Shown in pieces: positions 1 through 6,302 of a stretch of 7,927 nucleotides of DNA. The notes beneath the pieces are model-generated. The model did not search any database. It saw only the letters and a program-made list of their open reading frames with translations, and was not told the DNA's origin. The stretch is from a bacterium (lineage in GTDB: Bacteria; Krumholzibacteriota; Krumholzibacteriia; LZORAL124-64-63). Numbering within the stretch: the stretch's first letter is position 1; the number at the start of each line of letters is the position of its first letter. Position numbers and translations under genes: made by a program. The stretch spans positions 1-7,927 of the forward strand of contig DAOVZQ010000102.1 of NCBI GenBank assembly GCA_030635025.1, in the 5' to 3' direction.

Positions 1-384
1 AACGTCTGGTCGGCTCAATACGGCCGCCAGATACTCGAGGCGCGGCTAGCGCGCGATTACTACGGCAGCGCGCGGCTGGGTCGACTCCCGGTCGCTACCG
101 CCGTCGCCCAGGTGATGGCCGATCCCGAGACGGTACGATTCGGCTACGCCGGCGGTGTGGCGGTTTGCGCCGCACTCGAACACTCGTTGATCGCCCAAGG
201 CAGTTGCGGTGACCCGCTGGGCGAAGTACTGCGGTACCTCTATAACCAGGGCGGCGACGCTCCACTCTCGCGTACCGGCATCGCCGCGACGATCCTCTCT
301 GTGACCGGCATCGAGTGCGACGCGTGGCTCGACCACTACGTCTATGGCACTGAATCCTTGCCGTCGATCGAGCCGATGATATAA
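1..384 (+). CDS. C-terminal fragment of an M61-like aminopeptidase family protein (5' end outside window)
   Basis: The frame is open from base 1 and gives 127 residues before TAA at 382-384, so this is the end of a longer gene. An ATG at 112 is internal. The last part reads 'FGYAGGVAVCAALEHSLI', then 'DPLGEVLRYLYNQGG', then 'LDHYVYGTESLPS'. This order (a Tyr-x-x-Gly helix, a 'sLddvLryLy' helix, and a final 'f-d-r-Y-v-x-G-T-E-x-L-P' block) is what I know from the C-terminal helical part of M61 glycyl aminopeptidases. The zinc site (HExxH) would lie upstream and cannot be checked, so activity is unproven. M1-type gluzincins are the main alternative. It is followed by 120 non-coding bases before metG, so co-transcription is possible but not shown. 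The assignment rests on recalled family patterns. Confidence 0.6.
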   Translation, partial: NVWSAQYGRQILEARLARDYYGSARLGRLPVATAVAQVMADPETVRFGYAGGVAVCAALEHSLIAQGSCGDPLGEVLRYLYNQGGDAPLSRTGIAATILSVTGIECDAWLDHYVYGTESLPSIEPMI

Positions 385-493
385 CTTCCTTACCGACTCC
401 AGCGTCCGGCGCGACCACAGATACCCATCGGCGGGAGGATCGGGACGATCGGCACCACCGTCCGCCGCGCCGAGTGACTCGCCCCCTAGCCGC

Positions 494-500
494 GGAGGAG
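494..500 (+). promoter_or_regulatory. Shine-Dalgarno of metG
   Basis: GGAGGAG lies just upstream of the GTG at 505. The GGAGG core ends six bases before the start codon. This near-perfect anti-16S match decides the GTG start, since no ATG in the same frame lies nearby. Confidence 0.8.
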
Positions 501-504
501 CCGT

Positions 505-2232
505 GTGAGTTCCGCAGACGAATCGGACCGGCAGGCCTTCCAGCGCACGCTAGTCACCGCCGCTCTGCCCTACGCCAATGGCGATATCCACCTGGGGCAT
601 CTCGCCGGCGCTTACCTACCGGCCGACCTCTACGTCCGCTACCTCCGCCTGCGGGGCAAAGAGGTACTCTTCATCTGCGGGACCGACGAGTACGGGGTAG
701 CGATCACCATGAAGGCCGAGCAGCTGCAGATCGCGCCGCAGGAGCTGGTCGACCGCAACTACCAGTCGATCGCAGAATCGTTCGCCGGATTCGGCATATC
801 GTTCGACAACTTCTCACAGACCAGCCGGCCGATCCACGCCGAGACGAGCTCCGCTTTCTTTCTGGATCTGCACCGGCGGGGCAAGTTGCGGCAGAAGACC
901 GTTGAGCAGTACTATAGCCCGTCACTCGGACGCTTCCTGGCCGACCGTTATATCGAGGGTACCTGCCCCCAATGCAGCGCCGAGAACGCCCGCGGCGACC
1001 AGTGCGAGTCCTGCGGCACGAGCCTCAGCCCAGAGGAACTGATCAACCCGCGCAGCGTCCTCGATAATTCGCCCCTGGAAATGAGGGAGACTACCCACTG
1101 GTTCCTACCCCTGGACGAGTGGCAGCCGGCGTTGGAAAAATGGCAGGCCGGACATCCGAACTGGAAGGAAAACGTCCTCAACTATTGCCGTGGATGGTTT
1201 GCGGACGGACTGTCGCCGCGCGCCGCGACACGCGACCTGCACTGGGGTGTGAAGGTCCCCCTACCCGATCACGAGGGTAAGGTCTTCTATGTGTGGTTCG
1301 ACGCGCCCATCGGCTATATCTCGTCGACGCGCGAATGGGCCGCCGAACAGGGTGAGCCGGAAGCCTGGCGCACGTGGTGGCAGGACCAGGGCACGCGCCT
1401 GATCCACTTCATCGGCAAGGACAACATCGTCTTCCACGCCATCATGTTCCCCGGCATGCTCATGCACCACAGCGAGGACTACATTCTGCCGGACAACGTG
1501 CCGGCCAACGAGTTCCTCAACCTGGAGGGCAAGAAGCTGTCCACCAGTCGCGGATACGCCGTCTGGCTGCCCGATTATCTCGAGAAGTTCTCGCCCGACA
1601 CGCTGCGCTTCACCCTGTCGCGTACCCTGCCCGAAACCCGCGACACGGACTTCACCTGGAAGGGCCTGCAGGCACGCAACAACAACGAACTGGGCAATAA
1701 TTTCGGCAACTTGATCAACCGGATCTTCACCTTCGCTCACAAATATTTCGAAGGCCGTGTCCCGGACTGGACCGACGCCGACCTCACCGACCTGGACCGC
1801 GCCACCCTCGACGAGGTGGCCGGATGCATGGAGCGCTACGCCGTCCGCATGGAGAAATTCGAGATGCGCGCGGCCATGGATGAGGCCTTCCTGGCCGGCC
1901 AGGCCGGCAACCGCTACTTCGACGAGTCGGCTCCCTTCCGCAGTCGCAAGACCGACATGGCGCGCTGTGGCGTGTCGATCGCGGTCGCGTTGCAGATCGT
2001 GCGGCAGATCGCCGTAATGCTGTCGCCGATCACGCCTTTCGCCATGGCCAAGGTCTGGACATGGCTGGGCATGGAAACCGACCTGGAGCACGGAGGTTGG
2101 GAAGAGGGTTTACGGCCCCTGCCCGCCGGACGTCCACTCGGCAAACAGGAGATCCTCTTTCCGCGGATCGAGGACGAAACCATCCAGCCAGAGATCGACC
2201 GGCTGGCGAAGCTGGTGGAAGACCAGACCTAG
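505..2232 (+). CDS. metG: Methionine-tRNA ligase (MetRS), short form without C-terminal tRNA-binding domain
   Basis: Cytoplasmic class I synthetase that charges tRNA(Met) with methionine using ATP. Of 575 residues, the Rossmann fold opens with 'ALPYANGDIHLGH' (HIGH box H29-L-G-H32) and 'CGTDEYG' (58-64). The zinc knuckle is C154-x2-C157-x9-C167-x2-C170. The active-site stretch 'FYVWFDAPIGY' and 'HFIGKDN' follow, then the signature loop KLSTS at 344-348 (KMSKS equivalent). The helical anticodon-binding domain starts near 'ARNNNELGNN'. In that domain the usual 'AP-Trp' has become A-P-F478; the Trp (W461 in E. coli) stacks on the anticodon. The protein stops just after 'ILFPRIEDETI', where E. 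coli MetRS (677 aa) goes on into a dimerisation/tRNA-binding domain, so this form is probably monomeric or relies on a separate protein. GTG start, chosen from its Shine-Dalgarno. The gene converges on the deaminase gene with 4 bases between stops. Family identity is certain. Confidence 0.97.
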   Translation: MSSADESDRQAFQRTLVTAALPYANGDIHLGHLAGAYLPADLYVRYLRLRGKEVLFICGTDEYGVAITMKAEQLQIAPQELVDRNYQSIAESFAGFGISFDNFSQTSRPIHAETSSAFFLDLHRRGKLRQKTVEQYYSPSLGRFLADRYIEGTCPQCSAENARGDQCESCGTSLSPEELINPRSVLDNSPLEMRETTHWFLPLDEWQPALEKWQAGHPNWKENVLNYCRGWFADGLSPRAATRDLHWGVKVPLPDHEGKVFYVWFDAPIGYISSTREWAAEQGEPEAWRTWWQDQGTRLIHFIGKDNIVFHAIMFPGMLMHHSEDYILPDNVPANEFLNLEGKKLSTSRGYAVWLPDYLEKFSPDTLRFTLSRTLPETRDTDFTWKGLQARNNNELGNNFGNLINRIFTFAHKYFEGRVPDWTDADLTDLDRATLDEVAGCMERYAVRMEKFEMRAAMDEAFLAGQAGNRYFDESAPFRSRKTDMARCGVSIAVALQIVRQIAVMLSPITPFAMAKVWTWLGMETDLEHGGWEEGLRPLPAGRPLGKQEILFPRIEDETIQPEIDRLAKLVEDQT

Positions 2233-2236
2233 CAGG

Positions 2237-3241
2237 CTAGACCAACAGGTCGCTCATCTGATCGGCGTCCGGCGCGAGTCGGGCGCCGATTTCCTTGCGC
2301 AGCGGCTCCGGCATGAAGGCGGCCGCGAGGGCCTGCCAACGCATGATGTCGGCCTCGCTCTCGGTGAGGCCGTGGATCTCCGTCGCCGCGGCATATTCAT
2401 TACGCAGGGTCAGCCCGAAAAGCTCGGGATCGTCGGTGTTGAGACAGCACGGGATACCCGCGTCGAGGAAGGTGCGCAAAGGATGGTCGGCCAGGGACGC
2501 CACCGCCCCGGTTGCCACGTTGCTGCCGGGGCAAAGTTCCACGAACGTCCCCGACAGCGCGAGCATGGAGATGAGTTGGGGATCGAGTCCAGCGGCGGTG
2601 CCATGACCGATGCGCATGACGCCGAGCGAGAGGGCGTCGCGCACCGCCTCCGGGTCACCGGCTTCGCCTGCATGCAGAGTCGTGCCCAAACCCTCGGATC
2701 GGGCGGCTGCAAAGTGTTCGGCGTATGTGGATGCGGGAGCGGCGAGTTCCTCTCCGCCCAGGCCGAACCCGACGACACCCGCCTCCGGACCGGCCTTGCA
2801 CGCGGCTTCGACGACACGCCAGGCAGCGTCGGCGCCCCACTGTCGAACGGCGTCCGGTAACCACCGCATGACGACACCGTGGGCCGCAGCCACCTCGTCG
2901 GCGGCCTCGGCCAGAGCCGCCTGGACCGGCAGGGGATCCGTTTCGTGGCGATGCATCACGCCATACCCTATCGTGACCTCTGCGTAGACCACGTCCTGGG
3001 CGGCCAGGGCGGCGCCCAGATCCAGGGCCGTGGCATGGTAGTCCGCGGGCGTTTGCAGCACGGCCTTGACGGCCTTGAAAACTTCGAGAAAATCAGAGAA
3101 ATCGGTCGTGGCGCGGTAACGGCCGTCGTCACCCAGGCAAAGACGGGGAACTTCAGGTCTCCCATGGCGTTCGGCGAGGGTCCGCAAGCGTTTCGGCGAG
3201 ACGGAACCTTCCAGGTGCAGATGCAATTCCAGGGTCTTCAT
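2237..3241 (-). CDS. Adenosine deaminase-family amidohydrolase (adenosine, adenine or aminodeoxyfutalosine deaminase)
   Basis: A 334-residue TIM-barrel metal-dependent deaminase, matching the family's usual length (about 330-350). Predicted zinc ligands are H7-x-H9 ('ELHLHLEGS'), H190 ('LHAGE') and D270. Catalytic residues are E193, H213 ('RIGHG') and D271 ('NTDDPE'). All are intact, so an active hydrolytic deaminase in the cytoplasm is expected. 'CPGSNVATGAV' (237-247) is another family block. Substrate is not settled: residue 11 is Glu where true adenosine deaminases have Asp (HxHLDG), and 'GFGLGGEE' (157-164) replaces the usual 'DLAGDE'. Both lean away from classical Add towards adenine deaminase or the menaquinone-pathway 6-aminodeoxyfutalosine deaminase; no add symbol is given for that reason. 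The ATG at 3241 is preceded by a weak GGAG (12 bases away). The gene is transcribed divergently from the M23 peptidase gene and converges on metG. Confidence 0.9.
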   Translation of the reverse strand: MKTLELHLHLEGSVSPKRLRTLAERHGRPEVPRLCLGDDGRYRATTDFSDFLEVFKAVKAVLQTPADYHATALDLGAALAAQDVVYAEVTIGYGVMHRHETDPLPVQAALAEAADEVAAAHGVVMRWLPDAVRQWGADAAWRVVEAACKAGPEAGVVGFGLGGEELAAPASTYAEHFAAARSEGLGTTLHAGEAGDPEAVRDALSLGVMRIGHGTAAGLDPQLISMLALSGTFVELCPGSNVATGAVASLADHPLRTFLDAGIPCCLNTDDPELFGLTLRNEYAAATEIHGLTESEADIMRWQALAAAFMPEPLRKEIGARLAPDADQMSDLLV

Positions 3242-3319
3242 CGGGTTATTTGTCTCCGCGGCTCAGGTTTTGCTTAGATCCAACACATCCTACCGCTAAA
3301 AAGGCGATAGAGAAATCAC

Positions 3320-3349
3320 TTGATAACCTGGTGGGGCAAGTGCCATGAT
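3320..3349 (+). promoter_or_regulatory. Candidate sigma-70 promoter for the M23 peptidase gene
   Basis: TTGATA (3320-3325, five of six to TTGACA), an 18-base spacer, then CATGAT (3344-3349, four of six to TATAAT), preceded by TG at 3341-3342 as in extended -10 elements. It would start transcripts near 3356, about 30 bases before the Shine-Dalgarno at 3385. This is a consensus match by eye in a 157-base divergent spacer. I found no comparably good promoter for the divergent deaminase gene. Confidence 0.4.
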
Positions 3350-3356
3350 TGCATGG
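3343..3356. repeat. Perfect short inverted repeat over the candidate -10 and start site
   Basis: CCATG, a 4-base gap (ATTG), then CATGG: five-base arms that are exact reverse complements. It overlaps the proposed -10 element and extends to the predicted transcription start, where a repressor could act. Arms this short can occur by chance, so an operator role is only a suggestion. Confidence 0.3.
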
Positions 3357-3384
3357 TCTTGAGTCTACCCGATCGACCACTTCC

Positions 3385-3390
3385 GAGGAG
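3385..3390 (+). promoter_or_regulatory. Shine-Dalgarno supporting a CTG start for the M23 peptidase
   Basis: GAGGAG lies eight bases upstream of an in-frame CTG at 3399. The next conventional start in the frame, GTG 3459, has no purine-rich tract before it. This site is the main sequence reason for placing the start upstream. Confidence 0.5.
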
Positions 3391-3398
3391 CGTGGCCC

Positions 3399-4835
3399 CT
3401 GCTTTCCATCGCCCGTCAACACCGTACGATCACATTCCTGGCGATCTGCACGTTCCTAGTGCTGTTCTCCGTCTTTGCGAGCTCCATGTTCCAGACCGAC
3501 GGGGAAACCGCTCCCGATCACGCGGCCACCCTCGATGTGACCGCGGCACGAGACAGCGCCTACATGCCCCCCGAGGCCATGCTTCCTTCGGTGGACGGTG
3601 ATTCGATCGCCGGGCTGCAGGCCCTGCCCGTGACCGTCATCGAGGACGACCTGGTCATCGGCCGCAACGAGACCTTCTATGAAGCCATGCGCCTGCGCGG
3701 CGCCGGACACACCGACATCATGTCCCTGGTGAAGGTCTGCAAGCCGTACCGCAACCTGAGCAAGGTCCGACGCGGGCTCACCTTCCAGGTGGCCGTGGGC
3801 GAAGAAGGACGCGTTCACCGCCTGCGCTTCGACCTTGAGGACGCCGAATCCTACATCGCCTTCCAGCGCAAGCCCGAAGGCGGGTACGTGGTTCACGAGC
3901 TGACCTACCCGGTCGAGCATCGCGTCTGCGCGGTGGCGGGCACCGTCGATAATTCGGTCTACGAAAGCCTCAAGGGGCTCGACGCCCCCCCCGCCCTGGC
4001 CACCAAGATGAACGACATCCTGGGCTGGGAAGTCGACTTCCGGCGCGATGTCCGTAAGGGCGACTCGTACCGCATCATCTACGAAGAGATCCACCGCGAC
4101 GGCGAATTCGTGCGCACCGGTCCGATCATGGCCGTGGAATACACCAACAAGGGTGTCACACATCGCGGCTTCCGCTTCGAAATCGAGGACAACCGTCCCG
4201 CCTACTTCGACGGCACCGGCCACAGTCTGGAGAAGCAGCTCAAGCGCGCACCGCTTGAATACTCGCGCATCTCCAGCAGCTACACCCACCGCCGCTTCCA
4301 TCCGGTGCACAAGCGCTACATGCCCCACTGGGGCGTGGACTATGCGGCACCGGTAGGTACGCCGGTCGTGGCCGCGGGCGACGGCGTGGTGGCCGAGGCC
4401 CGGTACAACAAGAACAACGGGCGCTACGTCAAGATCAAGCACAACAACCAGTCGTACGAGACCTACTACCTGCATTTTTCCCGCTACGCCAAGGGGATCA
4501 GGAAGGGTGTGAAGGTGAGTCAGGGACAGGTTATCGGCTATGTGGGCGCCTCGGGCGTCGCTACCGGCCCGCACCTGGACTATCGCGTAAAGAAGGACGG
4601 CAAGTGGGTCAATCCGCGCCGCCTGAAGCTGCCCGCCAGCGCACCGGTTCCCGACGACAGGGTGGCCCAGTTCAACAACCAGGTGGCTCTGTACAGCTAC
4701 TGCCTCAGCGCCCAGCCTCTGAGTTGCGAGCCTCACCAGGTCGTAGCGACGCTGCCCCTGCAAGCGCCGTTCGAAGACGCGCTGGCCTGCACGGATACGG
4801 TGCCGATGTTGCTGTCGGTGCGAATGGCGCCCTGA
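3399..4835 (+). CDS. Membrane-anchored M23 (LytM-type) peptidase, MepM/Csd3-like
   Basis: Probable peptidoglycan endopeptidase or regulator facing the periplasm. I start it at CTG 3399 (478 aa), because the frame stays open back to TGA at 3360 and the upstream residues 'RQHRTITFLAICTFLVLF' form a basic-then-hydrophobic membrane anchor (about residues 10-27). The conservative start is GTG 3459 (458 aa), which cuts that anchor in half. After a linker come an N-terminal regulatory region from about residue 76, and 'GTVDNSVYESLKG... WEVDFRRDVRKGD' from 181, typical of MepM/Csd3-like proteins. The M23 domain spans about 285-405: H310-x3-D314 ('HWGVD'), H359 in 'YLHFS', then 'GPHLDY'. In the last motif H392 is present, but the usual zinc-ligand His two residues on is D394. 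Asp could still bind zinc, or the site may be altered. A roughly 70-residue tail with three Cys follows. The gene converges on the DUF4340 gene, with a 42-base gap. Confidence 0.9.
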   Translation: MLSIARQHRTITFLAICTFLVLFSVFASSMFQTDGETAPDHAATLDVTAARDSAYMPPEAMLPSVDGDSIAGLQALPVTVIEDDLVIGRNETFYEAMRLRGAGHTDIMSLVKVCKPYRNLSKVRRGLTFQVAVGEEGRVHRLRFDLEDAESYIAFQRKPEGGYVVHELTYPVEHRVCAVAGTVDNSVYESLKGLDAPPALATKMNDILGWEVDFRRDVRKGDSYRIIYEEIHRDGEFVRTGPIMAVEYTNKGVTHRGFRFEIEDNRPAYFDGTGHSLEKQLKRAPLEYSRISSSYTHRRFHPVHKRYMPHWGVDYAAPVGTPVVAAGDGVVAEARYNKNNGRYVKIKHNNQSYETYYLHFSRYAKGIRKGVKVSQGQVIGYVGASGVATGPHLDYRVKKDGKWVNPRRLKLPASAPVPDDRVAQFNNQVALYSYCLSAQPLSCEPHQVVATLPLQAPFEDALACTDTVPMLLSVRMAP

Positions 4836-4877
4836 GTGATCATTGATCCTGGAACCTGACCGTCCGATTCGTAGCCC

Positions 4878-6302
4878 CTACCGCCTCTGTCCAACGGCCG
4901 CCATCAAAATCGTTTGGCTGGTAATCAGCAGATTGCGATCCACCTGCACCAATCGTCCGTCGTCGGAGTACCAGGCCACCGGAACGCCCGTATCGGCGTG
5001 CATCCCGCAGCGAATCACGGTGCGCGGCGGTACGCCCGGCCCGGTAGCCCAGATCTGGATCGTGGTACGAGGCGGAGTCAGGGGATCGTCGGCAGCAGGA
5101 TCGAAGACGCGTTCGATGGCCACGTGATCCAGGAAATGCACCAGATCACCGGCCATCAGCTTCATGCGGTCCGGATCGGCGGGTTGGGCCGGCTCGGATA
5201 TGATCCAGCCGCGGTCCGTGTTGACGAAACGCACGAGGCCCATGTCGGCCCGGGACAACGTGAAGGAATCGGCGAAGGCCAGGCCGCGATCCAGGAGATC
5301 CGTGTGCAGGTATTCAGACAGACCGCCAGCGCACTCGCGCGGGATGACACCGGGCAGGACGAGGCCGTCGACATAACCGTCACGCCAGGCCCGGGCCCTG
5401 TTCTCGGTTTCCAGCTCTCCGAACACCACTTCGTGTGCAACCGATCCGGCGATGCGTACGGCGAATCCCAGATCCGGCGCGTCAAATTCGGGTGCCAGGA
5501 AATCGCGAACCCGGGCGTCCTCCAGATACGAGAGCAGGCCGGCCATCTCCCGGTCTCGCATGCGCAACCACTCGACGCCGGCTTCGGTCTTTCGGCGATC
5601 GGCGTAACGGGCATGGTAGTCGTCGGAGATCCGACCCGTGCGGGCCCGGGAATCGTCCGTCGCACGCAGCCACCAACGTCCGCCGCCATCACGAACGGCC
5701 AGATCCCATGTGTCGGCTCCATCGAAATGTAGTCGCACCGTATCGGGGTCGTCGCGCTTGAAGCCGGGCCAGAGCATGGTGGCCCGGACCGTGTTCGGCA
5801 GGGCGTGCAGGGCGCCGACCACGTCCTCCCCAACCATGAAGAGATCATCGGAGCCGGTCCCGGTTGCATAGAACAGGCCCGAAGCCGGGTTCTGGGCACC
5901 GATCCGCAGGCGTGATACGGAACCGCCCACCGTGAGACGGACCTCAAAGATTCCCCCGCCATCTAGGCCGTAGTCCTCTGATGTGGTCCGCCAATCGTCG
6001 CCCGCAACCGCGCCGGTCCGCAACGTGGCGGTCAAGCCTTCCATAAGGTGGGCTATGCCGTCGACGTCGGCTATATCCGGCTTGTCTCCGCCCAGACGCC
6101 AGCCGCCGGGTTCGCGGGTCAACATGGTCCGTCCGCCCGGACCTCTCACGGTGCAGGCTTCGATGGATTCCGCTGGAAAATCGAAAATGACACGCGGGCC
6201 CGCGAGATCACCATCGCCTCGCCATAGCCAGAGACCGGCCAGGACGAGCAGACCGAGGAGGGGATAGACGCTGCGGGGTATCGCTGAGGCGCGCCCGCTC
6301 AT
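4878..6302 (-). CDS. DUF4340 domain protein, membrane-anchored, partner of GldG-type ABC auxiliary protein
   Basis: A 474-residue protein with an N-terminal anchor (about 11-27, 'SVYPLLGLLVLAGLWLW') and a large extracytoplasmic part. Residues 51-140 fit the DUF4340 pattern: 'GGWRLGGDKPDIADVDGI', 'DYGLD', then a strand, 'LRIGAQNP' and 'LFYA'. Two further divergent copies of the same layout seem present: about 188-297 ('RWWLRA', 'VRDFLAPEFDAPDLGFAV', 'VVFGE') and 355-432 ('RGWIISEPAQPADPDRM'). DUF4340 genes are commonly found next to gldG-like genes in ABC-2 type transporter loci; the molecular role is not established. The ATG (6302-6300) shares its A with the TGA of the upstream GldG gene (6304-6302), and no Shine-Dalgarno is visible, so it is probably translated by coupling. 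Repeat boundaries are by eye. Confidence 0.82.
   Translation of the reverse strand: MSGRASAIPRSVYPLLGLLVLAGLWLWRGDGDLAGPRVIFDFPAESIEACTVRGPGGRTMLTREPGGWRLGGDKPDIADVDGIAHLMEGLTATLRTGAVAGDDWRTTSEDYGLDGGGIFEVRLTVGGSVSRLRIGAQNPASGLFYATGTGSDDLFMVGEDVVGALHALPNTVRATMLWPGFKRDDPDTVRLHFDGADTWDLAVRDGGGRWWLRATDDSRARTGRISDDYHARYADRRKTEAGVEWLRMRDREMAGLLSYLEDARVRDFLAPEFDAPDLGFAVRIAGSVAHEVVFGELETENRARAWRDGYVDGLVLPGVIPRECAGGLSEYLHTDLLDRGLAFADSFTLSRADMGLVRFVNTDRGWIISEPAQPADPDRMKLMAGDLVHFLDHVAIERVFDPAADDPLTPPRTTIQIWATGPGVPPRTVIRCGMHADTGVPVAWYSDDGRLVQVDRNLLITSQTILMAAVGQRR

Noticed and set aside
429..467. Hairpin upstream of metG: CGGCGG/CCGCCG arms with an inner GATC-N5-GATC stem
   Set aside because: No T-run follows, the outer loop is long, and short GC arms are common in such sequence, so I do not call it a terminator or leader regulator.
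1261..2091. 276-residue minus-strand frame opposite metG
   Set aside because: No domain or start context, and the forward strand encodes unmistakable MetRS motifs across the same bases.
2226..2251. Possible bidirectional terminator between metG and the deaminase gene
   Set aside because: Only a 4-5 bp stem (CTAG repeats, GACCT/AGGTC) and no T-tract on either strand.
3320..3601. 93-residue plus-strand frame overlapping the start of the peptidase gene
   Set aside because: Out of frame with the peptidase, Pro/Arg-rich, no Shine-Dalgarno before its ATG, and it ends inside the peptidase coding region.
3456..4763. 435-residue open frame on the minus strand, antisense to the M23 peptidase
   Set aside because: It lies almost exactly opposite a gene with clear M23 motifs, has low-complexity His/Gly/Val-rich composition and no recognisable domain. 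Long antisense frames are expected in GC-rich DNA.
4836..4877. Possible terminator between the converging peptidase and DUF4340 genes
   Set aside because: The only symmetry is a pair of GATC words three bases apart, and no T-run is present.
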